A stretch of DNA of 7,609 bases, from NCBI GenBank assembly GCA_023230525.1, contig JALNXE010000151.1, positions 1 through 7,609 of the forward strand, written 5' to 3'. Of this stretch, positions 1 through 6,734 are shown one piece after another. Origin of the DNA: Desulfobulbaceae bacterium (GTDB taxonomy: Bacteria > Desulfobacterota > Desulfobulbia > Desulfobulbales > SURF-16). The translations under genes and the position numbers were made by a program. Numbering within the stretch: position 1 is the stretch's first letter; every line of letters starts with the position of its first letter. The notes below the pieces were generated by a model. The model saw only the letters and a list, made by a program, of their open reading frames with translations. It had not been told where the DNA came from and searched no databases.

Positions 1-312
1 CCGGCAAAACCGGTTGCGGGATTAGCGCTAATTACCTCGGCGCCGAGGTGCTGAGTTCCTATACCCCGTAAAAATCGGCGACACGACCTGGGCAGTCATT
101 GCGGAAATGAATAAAGCAGAGGCCTTCACCTCCATCCGGGCCATCAAACTGTTTACCGCCGCGCTGACCCTTATCTGTCTTGTTGCCATTGTCGGCGTGG
201 CGTTATTCATTACCCGCTCCATCTCAAAGCCCATCCACCTCATCACCAACAGTCTCAACCTGAATGCTGACCACGTCTTCACGCCTCGCTTGAGGTGACG
301 TCATCCAGCCCA
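1..312 (+). pseudogene. Decayed methyl-accepting chemotaxis protein, internal fragment with two frameshifts
   Basis: This is the end of a periplasmic Cache-type sensor domain, one transmembrane helix, and the first residues of the cytoplasmic part of a chemoreceptor. Reading from base 3 gives GKTGCGISANYLGAEVLSSY, typical of the distal Cache domain. The frame must then change inside the C run at bases 64-67 to continue as PVKIGDTTWAVIAEMNKAEAF, a helix LFTAALTLICLVAIVGVALF, and SISKPIHLITNSLN. Near bases 280-283 a second one-base shift restores ASLEVTSSS, which resembles the Ser-rich stretch before the signalling domain of such receptors. Each break looks like one missing base. After about base 312 the similarity stops and a convergent gene lies directly beyond, so the methylation helices and signalling tip are absent. 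The 5' part lies outside the window. It is very probably non-functional. Sequencing error could explain a frameshift but not the missing C-terminus. Confidence 0.8.
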
Positions 313-348
313 GGGAAGACGCAGCAGCAGGCCATGCGGCGCAAAAAG

Positions 349-1248
349 CTACATCATCTGAGCTAAAAGCGGCAGGGTGATAAAGGAGAGGAAAATCCCC
401 AGACCCACCAGGGCGGCGGTGAGTTTTGGGGAAAGCCCGGCCATGATGGCCATGGCCCCGGCCGAGATCATGGGAGGCATGCCCGCTTCAAAGACCGACA
501 CCCTGGCGGCCAGACTGTCTAAGGAAAAAACGCGGCAGACCAGCAAGGCAATACAGGGTGCCAGGGCCAGTTTGACAAAAAGTCCGGCAACCATGGGTTT
601 CAGTACCTCCGGGCTTAACCGCAGGGTGAACTGGAAACCAACCGCAATCAGGACCACCGGCACCAGGGTGGCAGCCAGGGTATGCAGCGGGACGGATACC
701 GCGCCGGGCAGAGGGACGGCGCGGCAGACAAAGGCCACCAGCAGACAGATAAACGGCGGAAAACTGATGATTTTTCTGATCACCGAACCAAAGGTCGGTT
801 TACCTTCCTCCCTGCCATACACGGCCAGCACGGCCGAGCCATAGGTGGCCAGGGCCAGGAAGGAACCGAGCTGGTCATAGAGAACGGCATAGGGAATGCC
901 CTGCTCGCCGAAAAAGGCCCGCACCATGGGTATGCCGAGAAAAGAGGTATTACCCAGCGGCACCAGCAGCAGCAACACCCCCTTGGTGTCATTTTGCCAT
1001 CCGCACACCTTCGCCACCCCCCAGATAAGCCCGGCTGAAACCACCAGCATGAACCAGGGCATCAGGGCCGGCGCCAGCAGTTCCCGCGAAAAAACCAGCT
1101 CCGGCACCTTGATGAGAACCAGGGCCGGCAGGGAGACATAAATAACAAAGAGATTAAGGACCTGGGCCGTGTTCTGCGGAAACTGCGGCAGACGGCGCAA
1201 GCCCATGCCGATGAGCAGAAAGGATATGGTCGGCACAAAATTTTCCAT
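349..1248 (-). CDS. AEC-family (auxin efflux carrier-like) membrane transporter
   Basis: The 299-residue protein is hydrophobic throughout, with about ten predicted membrane segments, the normal size for bacterial AEC carriers, which move organic anions such as malate or malonate, or unknown substrates, across the inner membrane. Family hallmarks are the N-terminal pattern FLLIGMGLRRL (10-20), the helix-break motif PLGNTSFLGIPMV (97-109), and its C-terminal counterpart FEAGMPPMISAGAMA (253-267). These two broken helices form the crossover substrate site in this fold. Substrate cannot be told from sequence. The gene stands alone and faces left, converging on the chemoreceptor remnant. The start ATG at 1248 is the only one that gives a complete first helix, but it has no clear Shine-Dalgarno sequence; the bases just before it read TAAGCCGCC. 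No terminator hairpin was seen beyond the stop. Confidence 0.93.
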   Translation of the reverse strand: MENFVPTISFLLIGMGLRRLPQFPQNTAQVLNLFVIYVSLPALVLIKVPELVFSRELLAPALMPWFMLVVSAGLIWGVAKVCGWQNDTKGVLLLLVPLGNTSFLGIPMVRAFFGEQGIPYAVLYDQLGSFLALATYGSAVLAVYGREEGKPTFGSVIRKIISFPPFICLLVAFVCRAVPLPGAVSVPLHTLAATLVPVVLIAVGFQFTLRLSPEVLKPMVAGLFVKLALAPCIALLVCRVFSLDSLAARVSVFEAGMPPMISAGAMAIMAGLSPKLTAALVGLGIFLSFITLPLLAQMM

Positions 1249-1293
1249 GGCGGCTTACTATAACAAATAAAAAAAATTGGCCAGCTAAAAATC

Positions 1294-1302
1294 ATTATCG
1301 CA
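1294..1302 (-). promoter_or_regulatory. Possible extended -10 promoter for the AEC transporter gene
   Basis: On the minus strand the sequence reads TGCGATAAT: a five-of-six match to TATAAT preceded by the extended -10 dinucleotide TG one base upstream. The box lies 46-51 bases before the start codon of the transporter gene. No good -35 hexamer is found at 16-18 bases, so this rests on the extended -10 alone. Confidence 0.3.
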
Positions 1303-1402
1303 ACTGTTACCCCGCTGCCGTAAGCCTGTTATATCCCTCCCCCTGAACTGCTGCCGTTTGCAAGCCATTGCCGCCCGGTGAAGCGCTGGCAGCCGATCCT
1401 GC

Positions 1403-1431
1403 TTGTCCGCCCATTTATTTTGTGCCATAAT
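1403..1431 (+). promoter_or_regulatory. Sigma-70-type promoter of the DUF3047 gene
   Basis: TTGTCC (1403-1408) and CATAAT (1426-1431) are separated by exactly 17 bases, and TG at 1423-1424 adds an extended -10 element. Each hexamer matches consensus well (four of six and five of six). Transcription would start near 1438, about 40 bases before the first candidate start codon of the rightward gene at 1478. Confidence 0.6.
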
Positions 1432-1477
1432 GGATTTTCATCCCCTCACCCACGCCTCAACAATTGCTTGATGAAAA

Positions 1478-2233
1478 ATGACCAAGAGAAACCAAAAAAT
1501 GCTCCGTCTCCTTATTGCCCTGTCACTGTCTCTCCTGCCTGCCGCCCCGGTTGCCGGCGATTCGCCCGACCGCATTGTGGTGGGGAATTTTTCCCAGGCC
1601 CGGGACCTGAACGGCCTGCCCGATGGTTGGCAGCCGCTGACCTTCAAAAACATTGCTTCCCATACCACCTACCGCCTGGTGCGGGACCACGGCACCACGG
1701 TGGTTGAAGCAGTCAGCCATGCCTCGTCCTCCGGCCTTACCCGAAAATTTCCCATCAATCCCCTTGACTATCCTGTGCTTTCCTGGAGCTGGAAGGTGGC
1801 CAATATTTATCAAAAAGGCGATGTCACCAAAAAGGCCGGCGATGATTACCCGGCCAGAATCTACATCACCTTTGCCTATGATGCCGGCAAAGTCGGCCTG
1901 TGGGAGCGGGTCAAGTTCAACGCCATCAAGCTGCTGTACGGCGAATATCCGCCCATCAGCGCCATCAACTATATCTGGGCCAGCAAGGAACCCCAGGGTC
2001 TGATCGCGCCCAACCCCTACACCGACCGGGTCAAGATGATCGTCATTGAGAGCGGGGCGGAGAAGCTGAACCAGTGGCTGACGGAAAAACGAGACATTGC
2101 CGCTGATTACCGGCAGGCCTTTGGCGAGGATCCCCCCGCCATATCCGGCATTGCCATCATGACCGATTCCGACAATACCGGCGAGAGCGCCACGGCCTGG
2201 TACGGAGACATCATCCTTTCAAAAAAACAGTGA
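1478..2233 (+). CDS. Exported DUF3047 family protein
   Basis: The 251-residue protein begins with a basic stretch (MTKRNQK) and a hydrophobic segment (about residues 9-22), then PAAPVAGDSPD. This is a signal peptide with likely cleavage near residues 27-28, so the mature protein should be periplasmic. The rest matches the DUF3047 family pattern: a GLPDGW stretch early (46-51), YPVLSWSWKV (98-107), DYPARIYITF (123-132), NYIWAS (164-169), VKMIVIESG (185-193), and GIAIMTDSDNTG then AWYGDI near the end (224-235 and 240-245). The spacing suggests a complete beta-sandwich domain. The family's function is not known. Two starts are possible: ATG at 1478, or ATG at 1499 (residue 8), which has a better upstream AAGAGA nine bases away. 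Both keep the signal peptide. It appears to be a single-gene transcript from the promoter at 1403-1431. Confidence 0.9.
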   Translation: MTKRNQKMLRLLIALSLSLLPAAPVAGDSPDRIVVGNFSQARDLNGLPDGWQPLTFKNIASHTTYRLVRDHGTTVVEAVSHASSSGLTRKFPINPLDYPVLSWSWKVANIYQKGDVTKKAGDDYPARIYITFAYDAGKVGLWERVKFNAIKLLYGEYPPISAINYIWASKEPQGLIAPNPYTDRVKMIVIESGAEKLNQWLTEKRDIAADYRQAFGEDPPAISGIAIMTDSDNTGESATAWYGDIILSKKQ

Positions 2234-2594
2234 TTGCTCCTCCCCTGTCTTGACCAACCGCAACCTACCCCTCGGTGGCGAGAACAGCGCGCCATGGTTT
2301 CCGCCAGCTTTTCAAGCACAAGGAGTCAGCGGGAACGTACTTCAGACGCGGAATATGCATCTTCCCGGTCAAGCTGCCCGGTCAATGCCCTCATCAGCCT
2401 GGGGAAGCAAGGGACGGAGGTTAACTGTATTAATTCTCCCCCCTTCTCCTCTCGCCTCGTTGGCCAAGCAGGCATAACTGAATGAGGAAATTGCCGTTCC
2501 TCCGGAAGGCCGACGATTCTTTCCCAGGGCAGTTCCCCCGGTTTCTACCAGATAGAACTGCGGATTCTGCCGGGGTGGTAAAATGCAGGAGATA
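2234..2594. other. Intergenic region without a convincing gene
   Basis: This gap separates two converging genes. Short open frames exist on both strands, but none has a ribosome binding site, a credible start, or recognisable protein features. The minus strand between about 2290 and 2430 reads somewhat like protein (for example ALTGQLDREDAYSASEVRSR, then a stop, then LLVLEKLAETMARC), which might be a remnant of an old gene. A stem CCCCGG/CCGGGG with a 28-base interior lies at 2536-2575, past the end of the leftward gene, but has no T run. No clear terminator is visible for either gene. Confidence 0.5.
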
Positions 2595-3578
2595 TTACGG
2601 CACCCAAACTCTGATGAACGGGATGTTGATAAAGTTGCCGTCTCCGGTTTGGAAGTCGAGCAAGGCATGGGAACCGCTCCCTTCAACGAAGCTTCGAAGC
2701 TCCACGATGACTTGAACAGTGAGGGATTCGCCTGCGTCAACGAGGCTTTCTCCCTTTGCGGTGTTGTTCCATCCCGTAAAATCAACCCTTCCGTCTTCAT
2801 CTATGTTACCACCGCCTTTGTCGAGAACGGCCCACGTGAAATATGGTGAATAGCTATGGCCGGGCCGGAACACTCTCGTGGTCATGGAGAGACGGATGGA
2901 TGCTTCTTTGGAAGTAAAGAAGCCGTCGTTTGACCTGACCCAATAGTTGCCGTGCATGTCAAAGTAAGGCCAGACAAAGACCATTCCCGGGTGTTGAGTA
3001 AATGCGCCAGTCACGTAGTACCAGAACCAGCATTTGACGCTTGCCGAGTGTTGGTCCGCCCAACCAGTCCCTGCCCCCACCGCATGAGACCTGGGTTTCA
3101 ATACCGTGTTAAATATGGGTGACACTTCTCCGCAGTCTCCTTCAGCTTTACCGTCACCGCCTGATGAGTTCGCCAAATCCACATTTCCGTTGCGATCAAA
3201 AGGGACGGAGTATGAGAACCAATGGCGTGCAGGCTCTGTGCCGTCCCAGGCCAGGGTAGCGTTCAGATGGTCCTCCAATCTCAGCTGTTCTTTTGCTCCC
3301 TCCAATATTGTTTCGGGAATGGTTTTAAATCCCTTTTCGAGGGTGCGGTATGTCGCTTCGGCCTTTTTTGCATCCGCCTTCTCGTGTTCCGCAAGTTTGG
3401 TGGCGTTATCAACATTAAGATTTTTCAGTAAAACCTCCCATGATTTGCCGTCTTCTGCACCACGTTTTCTTCCCGGTTCTGCCAGGGCGGCTTCCTTTTT
3501 CAGTTCCTCAAGGTACTCCGCATCCAGCCTGCGGATTAGTTTTTTCGCCTCTTCGATCTCCTGTTTCATATAACTCAT
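2595..3578 (-). CDS. Unrecognised 327-residue protein: helical N-terminus, aromatic beta-rich C-terminal domain
   Basis: I do not recognise this family. The reading frame is open further upstream to 3716, but the start at 3578 (MSYMKQEIEEAKK) is preceded by GGGAGG seven bases away, so it is preferred. No signal peptide or membrane segment is seen, which suggests a cytoplasmic protein or one exported by an uncommon route. Residues 1 to about 108 are rich in Lys, Glu and Ala and likely form helices or a coiled coil, with a break near 33-45. Residues from about 115 on are rich in Trp, Phe, Tyr and Gly in alternating patterns typical of a beta-sandwich, for example KCWFWYYVTG (182-191) and FVWPYFDMHGNYWV (201-214). 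Two acidic loops resemble calcium-binding turns: DRNGNVDL (128-135) and DEDGRVDF (260-267), each just after an aromatic strand. The protein ends abruptly on a strand, FIRVWVP. It is a lone leftward gene flanked by long noncoding regions, and by eye less GC-rich than its neighbours, so acquisition by transfer is possible. The gene call is firm; the function is unknown. Confidence 0.85.
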   Translation of the reverse strand: MSYMKQEIEEAKKLIRRLDAEYLEELKKEAALAEPGRKRGAEDGKSWEVLLKNLNVDNATKLAEHEKADAKKAEATYRTLEKGFKTIPETILEGAKEQLRLEDHLNATLAWDGTEPARHWFSYSVPFDRNGNVDLANSSGGDGKAEGDCGEVSPIFNTVLKPRSHAVGAGTGWADQHSASVKCWFWYYVTGAFTQHPGMVFVWPYFDMHGNYWVRSNDGFFTSKEASIRLSMTTRVFRPGHSYSPYFTWAVLDKGGGNIDEDGRVDFTGWNNTAKGESLVDAGESLTVQVIVELRSFVEGSGSHALLDFQTGDGNFINIPFIRVWVP

Positions 3579-3585
3579 GACCGAA

Positions 3586-3591
3586 CCTCCC
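3586..3591 (-). promoter_or_regulatory. Ribosome binding site fixing the start of the unrecognised gene
   Basis: The minus strand reads GGGAGG followed by seven bases and then ATG at 3578. The upstream in-frame start near 3716 has nothing comparable, so this site settles a 327-residue rather than a 373-residue product. Confidence 0.8.
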
Positions 3592-3837
3592 TTGCGTTGT
3601 TCAGAATATGCATTCTTCGTCTCAATGATCTTTCCGTTTAATAACAATAGTCTGATGGGATGCAAGATGATAAAGAAATCGCTTTGTCGAAAGCTCCTTT
3701 GCCTCCTGCCCGTCACGACTTCGATGAATCACCTCAGCCACCCTGAAAACCGGCACACAGAACACTCATAACAAACTGTTGCATTTACCAATAATATTTG
3801 TCAACGGAAATATAACGTTCATTTTCACCCGCAAATA

Positions 3838-3853
3838 AATATCCGTGGATATT
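3838..3853. repeat. Short inverted repeat, possible operator
   Basis: AATATCC and GGATATT are perfect inverted copies separated by GT, making a 16-base near-palindrome. Such short, tightly spaced dyads in intergenic DNA often bind dimeric regulators. It lies roughly 260 bases upstream of the leftward gene and 400 upstream of the rightward one, with no promoter beside it, so its role is uncertain and chance in AT-rich DNA is possible. Confidence 0.3.
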
Positions 3854-4040
3854 CCTTGTTAAAAAGAGACGATTAAGAACGAAAGAAAAGTAATAATGTG
3901 AAGTAGGTCCCCTGCCCCATAAAACGACCAAAGCCGAATCCAGTAAGGGAGATTTTCCTCTCCCCTTCCTCACACCAACGGTTATTGAACAAACAGGTCT
4001 CCGGCAAGGCCATCTTTTCCTGACCGATGCATAGTTTGTC

Positions 4041-4069
4041 TTGAACCGAAATGAATTTAGCGATAAGAT
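4041..4069 (+). promoter_or_regulatory. Candidate promoter of the IF-2-like gene
   Basis: TTGAAC (4041-4046) and TAAGAT (4064-4069) are 17 bases apart, each matching four of six consensus positions. The start point would be near 4076, leaving a 5' untranslated leader of about 160 bases before the ATG at 4236. The -10 box falls inside the inverted repeat at 4060-4080, so a protein bound there would block it. Confidence 0.35.
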
Positions 4070-4080
4070 CGCCTTATTGT
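4060..4080 (+). repeat. Hairpin or dyad overlapping the candidate -10 box
   Basis: GCGATAAG pairs with CTTATTGT across the five-base loop ATCGC, using six Watson-Crick pairs and two G-T wobbles in the RNA. A second small dyad, GCGAT-AAG-ATCGC, lies within it at 4060-4072. There is no following T run, so it is not a standard terminator. Its position over the candidate -10 box and start point suggests an operator or a structured transcript start. Confidence 0.3.
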
Positions 4081-4222
4081 TGACTGATTCGTGTTTAGTC
4101 CCCTTGCGGGTAAGAAATCCTCTCGACAGAAATCAATAGTCATTTGTGCATTTCTTCGGCTGCCGTGGGCTTCTCTCCGCGCCATGGCTTCAGACCGAAA
4201 AGGAGCTCCAGATAAATCATAC

Positions 4223-4227
4223 GGAGG
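4223..4227 (+). promoter_or_regulatory. Ribosome binding site fixing the start of the IF-2-like gene
   Basis: GGAGG is followed by eight bases and ATG at 4236. The frame stays open back to an ATG at 4146, but that start has no Shine-Dalgarno sequence and would add 30 residues that do not look like protein of this family. Confidence 0.8.
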
Positions 4228-4235
4228 TTCTGCAG

Positions 4236-4976
4236 ATGGGCCACAAATCGAAAACTCTTCACCAGCATAAACCGACTCAACATACCGGCACCCATCCGGC
4301 TTCGATAACGGCCTCCGAACAGGAGCACCATCCAATACTTGCCGTTGTTATCAAGAGTGACACGGACGGCTGCGAGCAGGCGGTTTGTGCCACCATTGCC
4401 AAAAATACCATCGAGGGGCTGCCCGTGGAGATTATCCACAAAGGGGTGGGCGACATCTGCAAAACAGACGTCATGGCCGCAGCAACCGGCAGCAGGCTGG
4501 TGCTCGGCTTTAATGTCCAGGTGCTGCCCAGGGTGGCGGAACTCTGCAAGGAGCAGAATGTGGAGGTGCGCCTCTATTCGGTCATTTACAGGCTGTATGA
4601 GGATCTCCGGGAAATAGCCGGCACTCTCCTGCCCCTGGAAGAAGAGGAAAAGATCTTGGGCAAGGCCAAGGTCATCGCCCTGTTTAAAAGCAGCAGAAAG
4701 GGCATCATCATCGGCTGCGAGGTTGAAACAGGCAGGCTGCAGCAAGGGGACCGCTTCCGCATCATCTCGGCCATGGGACCTGTTTTTTCCGGCACCATCG
4801 CCTCAATGCATATGGAAAAGAACAGTATCAGCAAGGCCATGCCCGGCCAGCAGGTGGGCATAAAAATCGAAAATTACAAAAATGCCCGCATCGGCGATCT
4901 GGTCGAGTGCTACCAGGCCGTTTCCCATGGCAGAAACAGGAAATGGCAGCCGAGCGGCAAAATTCTGCAACTGTAA
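4236..4976 (+). CDS. Stand-alone IF-2 C-terminal-like protein without GTPase domain
   Basis: The 246-residue product aligns by eye with the last part of translation initiation factor IF-2, about a quarter of a full-length factor. Residues 34-130 match IF-2 domain III: LAVVIKSDTDGCEQAV (35-50), IIHKGVGDICKTDVMAA (66-82), GFNV (91-94) and RLYSVIYRLYEDL (112-124). Residues 141-226 match the terminal beta-barrel that in IF-2 binds the formylmethionyl end of initiator tRNA: GKAKVIALFKSSRKG, GCEV (160-163), and GIKIENYKNARIGDLVECY (208-226). The G1-G5 GTP-binding motifs are absent. Compared with E. coli IF-2 recalled from memory, the basic SLRRFKDD loop is here SMHMEKNS (190-197) and GMECGI is GQQVGI (204-209), so tRNA binding is probably lost or changed. 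The N-terminal 32 residues are His-rich (seven His) and look disordered, perhaps metal-binding. Nothing in or near it suggests a truncated true infB, since it has its own ribosome binding site and a downstream partner. Possible roles are ribosome binding or a repurposed scaffold; the actual job is unknown. Confidence 0.85.
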   Translation: MGHKSKTLHQHKPTQHTGTHPASITASEQEHHPILAVVIKSDTDGCEQAVCATIAKNTIEGLPVEIIHKGVGDICKTDVMAAATGSRLVLGFNVQVLPRVAELCKEQNVEVRLYSVIYRLYEDLREIAGTLLPLEEEEKILGKAKVIALFKSSRKGIIIGCEVETGRLQQGDRFRIISAMGPVFSGTIASMHMEKNSISKAMPGQQVGIKIENYKNARIGDLVECYQAVSHGRNRKWQPSGKILQL

Positions 4977-4992
4977 ATGCGATAAACCGATC

Positions 4993-5655
4993 ATGGAAAA
5001 TGACAAAAAGAACAGTGAAGAAAAAGAAGAAATTTTAAAGCAGTATGAACGGCTGTTGCTGCATGAAAACCAGTTCAACATCCACATTGCCGAGATCAGG
5101 AAAATCGCCTCCGCCTGGCTGCTCGCCGACATGGGCGCCATGGCCTACATCCTCAAGGGCACGCAAAACGGCGTGCTGAACCCTCTTGATCAGACCATGA
5201 TGCTGGTGGTCGGCCTGCTCGGCGCCATCGGCCTTGGGGTGCTGTGGATCATGGACCGCATGGTGTATGCCCAACTGCTGGACGCCACCATCTTTCTGGC
5301 CCTCAAGATGGAACAGGAACATGCCAATGAGCTTCCCCAGATCCGATCCACCATTCTCGCCTACTCGAGCTATCTGGGCAGCTACATCAGCGCCTATTAT
5401 TATGTGCCGGTGACCGCGCTTGTTTTCATCGCCTGCCTGTTCAAATTCAACGCCTTTTTTGCCATCGCTGCCGGGACAGCGACCTGCACGGTGATGGCCC
5501 TGGCCAGCCGGCCGAAAAAGTTTTCGGATATGGCCGCGCTCGGTGACGACAGGGAGTTCGGCGCTTATCTGCGATCCCTGGAAAACCAGGAAAGCAAAAT
5601 CAAAATGAATATCCTGCTCAAAAAAATATCATGCCCAAGCAAGTCAAAAAATTGA
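4993..5655 (+). CDS. Membrane protein of unknown function, about four transmembrane segments
   Basis: The 220-residue product starts with a charged, probably coiled-coil cytoplasmic segment (about 1-36, with YERLLLHENQFNIHIAEIRKI at 18-38). Hydrophobic segments follow at about 38-55, 68-88, 136-152 and 153-171. A charged linker (about 105-120, MEQEHANELPQIR) separates the two hairpins, and the tail from 172 is basic and soluble. No signal peptide or catalytic motif is visible. I cannot assign a family. The coiled start joined to helical hairpins is reminiscent of small SLATT-type membrane proteins, but no diagnostic motif supports that. The ATG at 4993 lacks a clear Shine-Dalgarno sequence; it lies 16 bases after the stop of the IF-2-like gene, so the two are probably co-transcribed, perhaps with translation of the second relying on the first. 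An open frame extends upstream to 4882 but overlaps the previous gene and its residues look like shadow translation. Confidence 0.8.
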   Translation: MENDKKNSEEKEEILKQYERLLLHENQFNIHIAEIRKIASAWLLADMGAMAYILKGTQNGVLNPLDQTMMLVVGLLGAIGLGVLWIMDRMVYAQLLDATIFLALKMEQEHANELPQIRSTILAYSSYLGSYISAYYYVPVTALVFIACLFKFNAFFAIAAGTATCTVMALASRPKKFSDMAALGDDREFGAYLRSLENQESKIKMNILLKKISCPSKSKN

Positions 5656-5658
5656 ATC

Positions 5659-5686
5659 TTTCCCTTTCTCAATTTGTCATTATAAT
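5659..5686 (+). promoter_or_regulatory. Candidate promoter of the ABC exporter operon
   Basis: A perfect TATAAT lies at 5681-5686 in the gap before the ATPase gene. The best -35 is the poor TTTCCC at 5659-5664 with 16-base spacing. The start point would be near 5693, giving a leader of about 110 bases. A weak -35 with a perfect -10 suggests dependence on an activator, or it may be chance. Confidence 0.4.
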
Positions 5687-5801
5687 GCCCTGACCGCCCG
5701 AGTCCCGTTTAGCCGGGTATGATTCGTTTTATCCAATTCAAGCAAACCAAAACCGGTAATGGCAGCAACAACACCGGTCAACATTTTTTAAGCCAGCCGC
5801 C

Positions 5802-6730
<929 letters not shown>

Positions 6731-6734
<4 letters not shown>

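Larger units (their letters stand above)
3592..4222. other. AT-rich intergenic region between divergent genes
   Basis: This long gap lies upstream of both the leftward unrecognised gene and the rightward IF-2-like gene, so it should hold the promoters for both. It is distinctly AT-rich, most clearly between about 3770 and 3900. Open frames inside it are short and have no ribosome binding site. Two inverted repeats (3838-3853 and 4060-4080) and one candidate rightward promoter (4041-4069) are listed separately. No convincing promoter for the leftward gene was found; the best is a weak TTGCAT with TATTAA 16 bases on, on the minus strand near 3640-3670. No tRNA or other RNA gene is apparent. Confidence 0.6.

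Noticed and set aside
2536..2575. CCCCGG/CCGGGG stem past the end of the leftward gene, considered as a terminator
   Set aside because: The interior is 28 bases long with only a weak inner stem, and no T run follows on the minus strand.
2369..2800. Minus-strand open frame of 143 codons
   Set aside because: It overlaps the 3' end of the unrecognised gene in another frame, lacks a ribosome binding site, and has low-complexity shadow-like composition.
3785..3973. Minus-strand open frame of 62 codons in the AT-rich gap
   Set aside because: GTG start without a ribosome binding site, no recognisable features, and located in sequence with noncoding composition.
4146..4235. Upstream extension of the IF-2-like protein to ATG at 4146
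   Set aside because: There is no ribosome binding site there, whereas GGAGG is well placed for ATG at 4236.
4057..4335. Minus-strand open frame overlapping the start of the IF-2-like gene
   Set aside because: It overlaps the better supported plus-strand gene and its translation shows no domain or start signal.
4236..5655. Idea that the IF-2-like and membrane genes are a known defence (CBASS-like) operon
   Set aside because: No nucleotide cyclase, nuclease, protease or other sensor gene is present, and the membrane protein shows no diagnostic effector motif.
5752..5789. Two ACCGGT copies followed by a T6 run before the ATPase gene, considered as a terminator or attenuator
   Set aside because: The six-base arms enclose 15 bases and the T run begins five bases after the stem, so the structure would be weak; it is more likely ordinary leader sequence.
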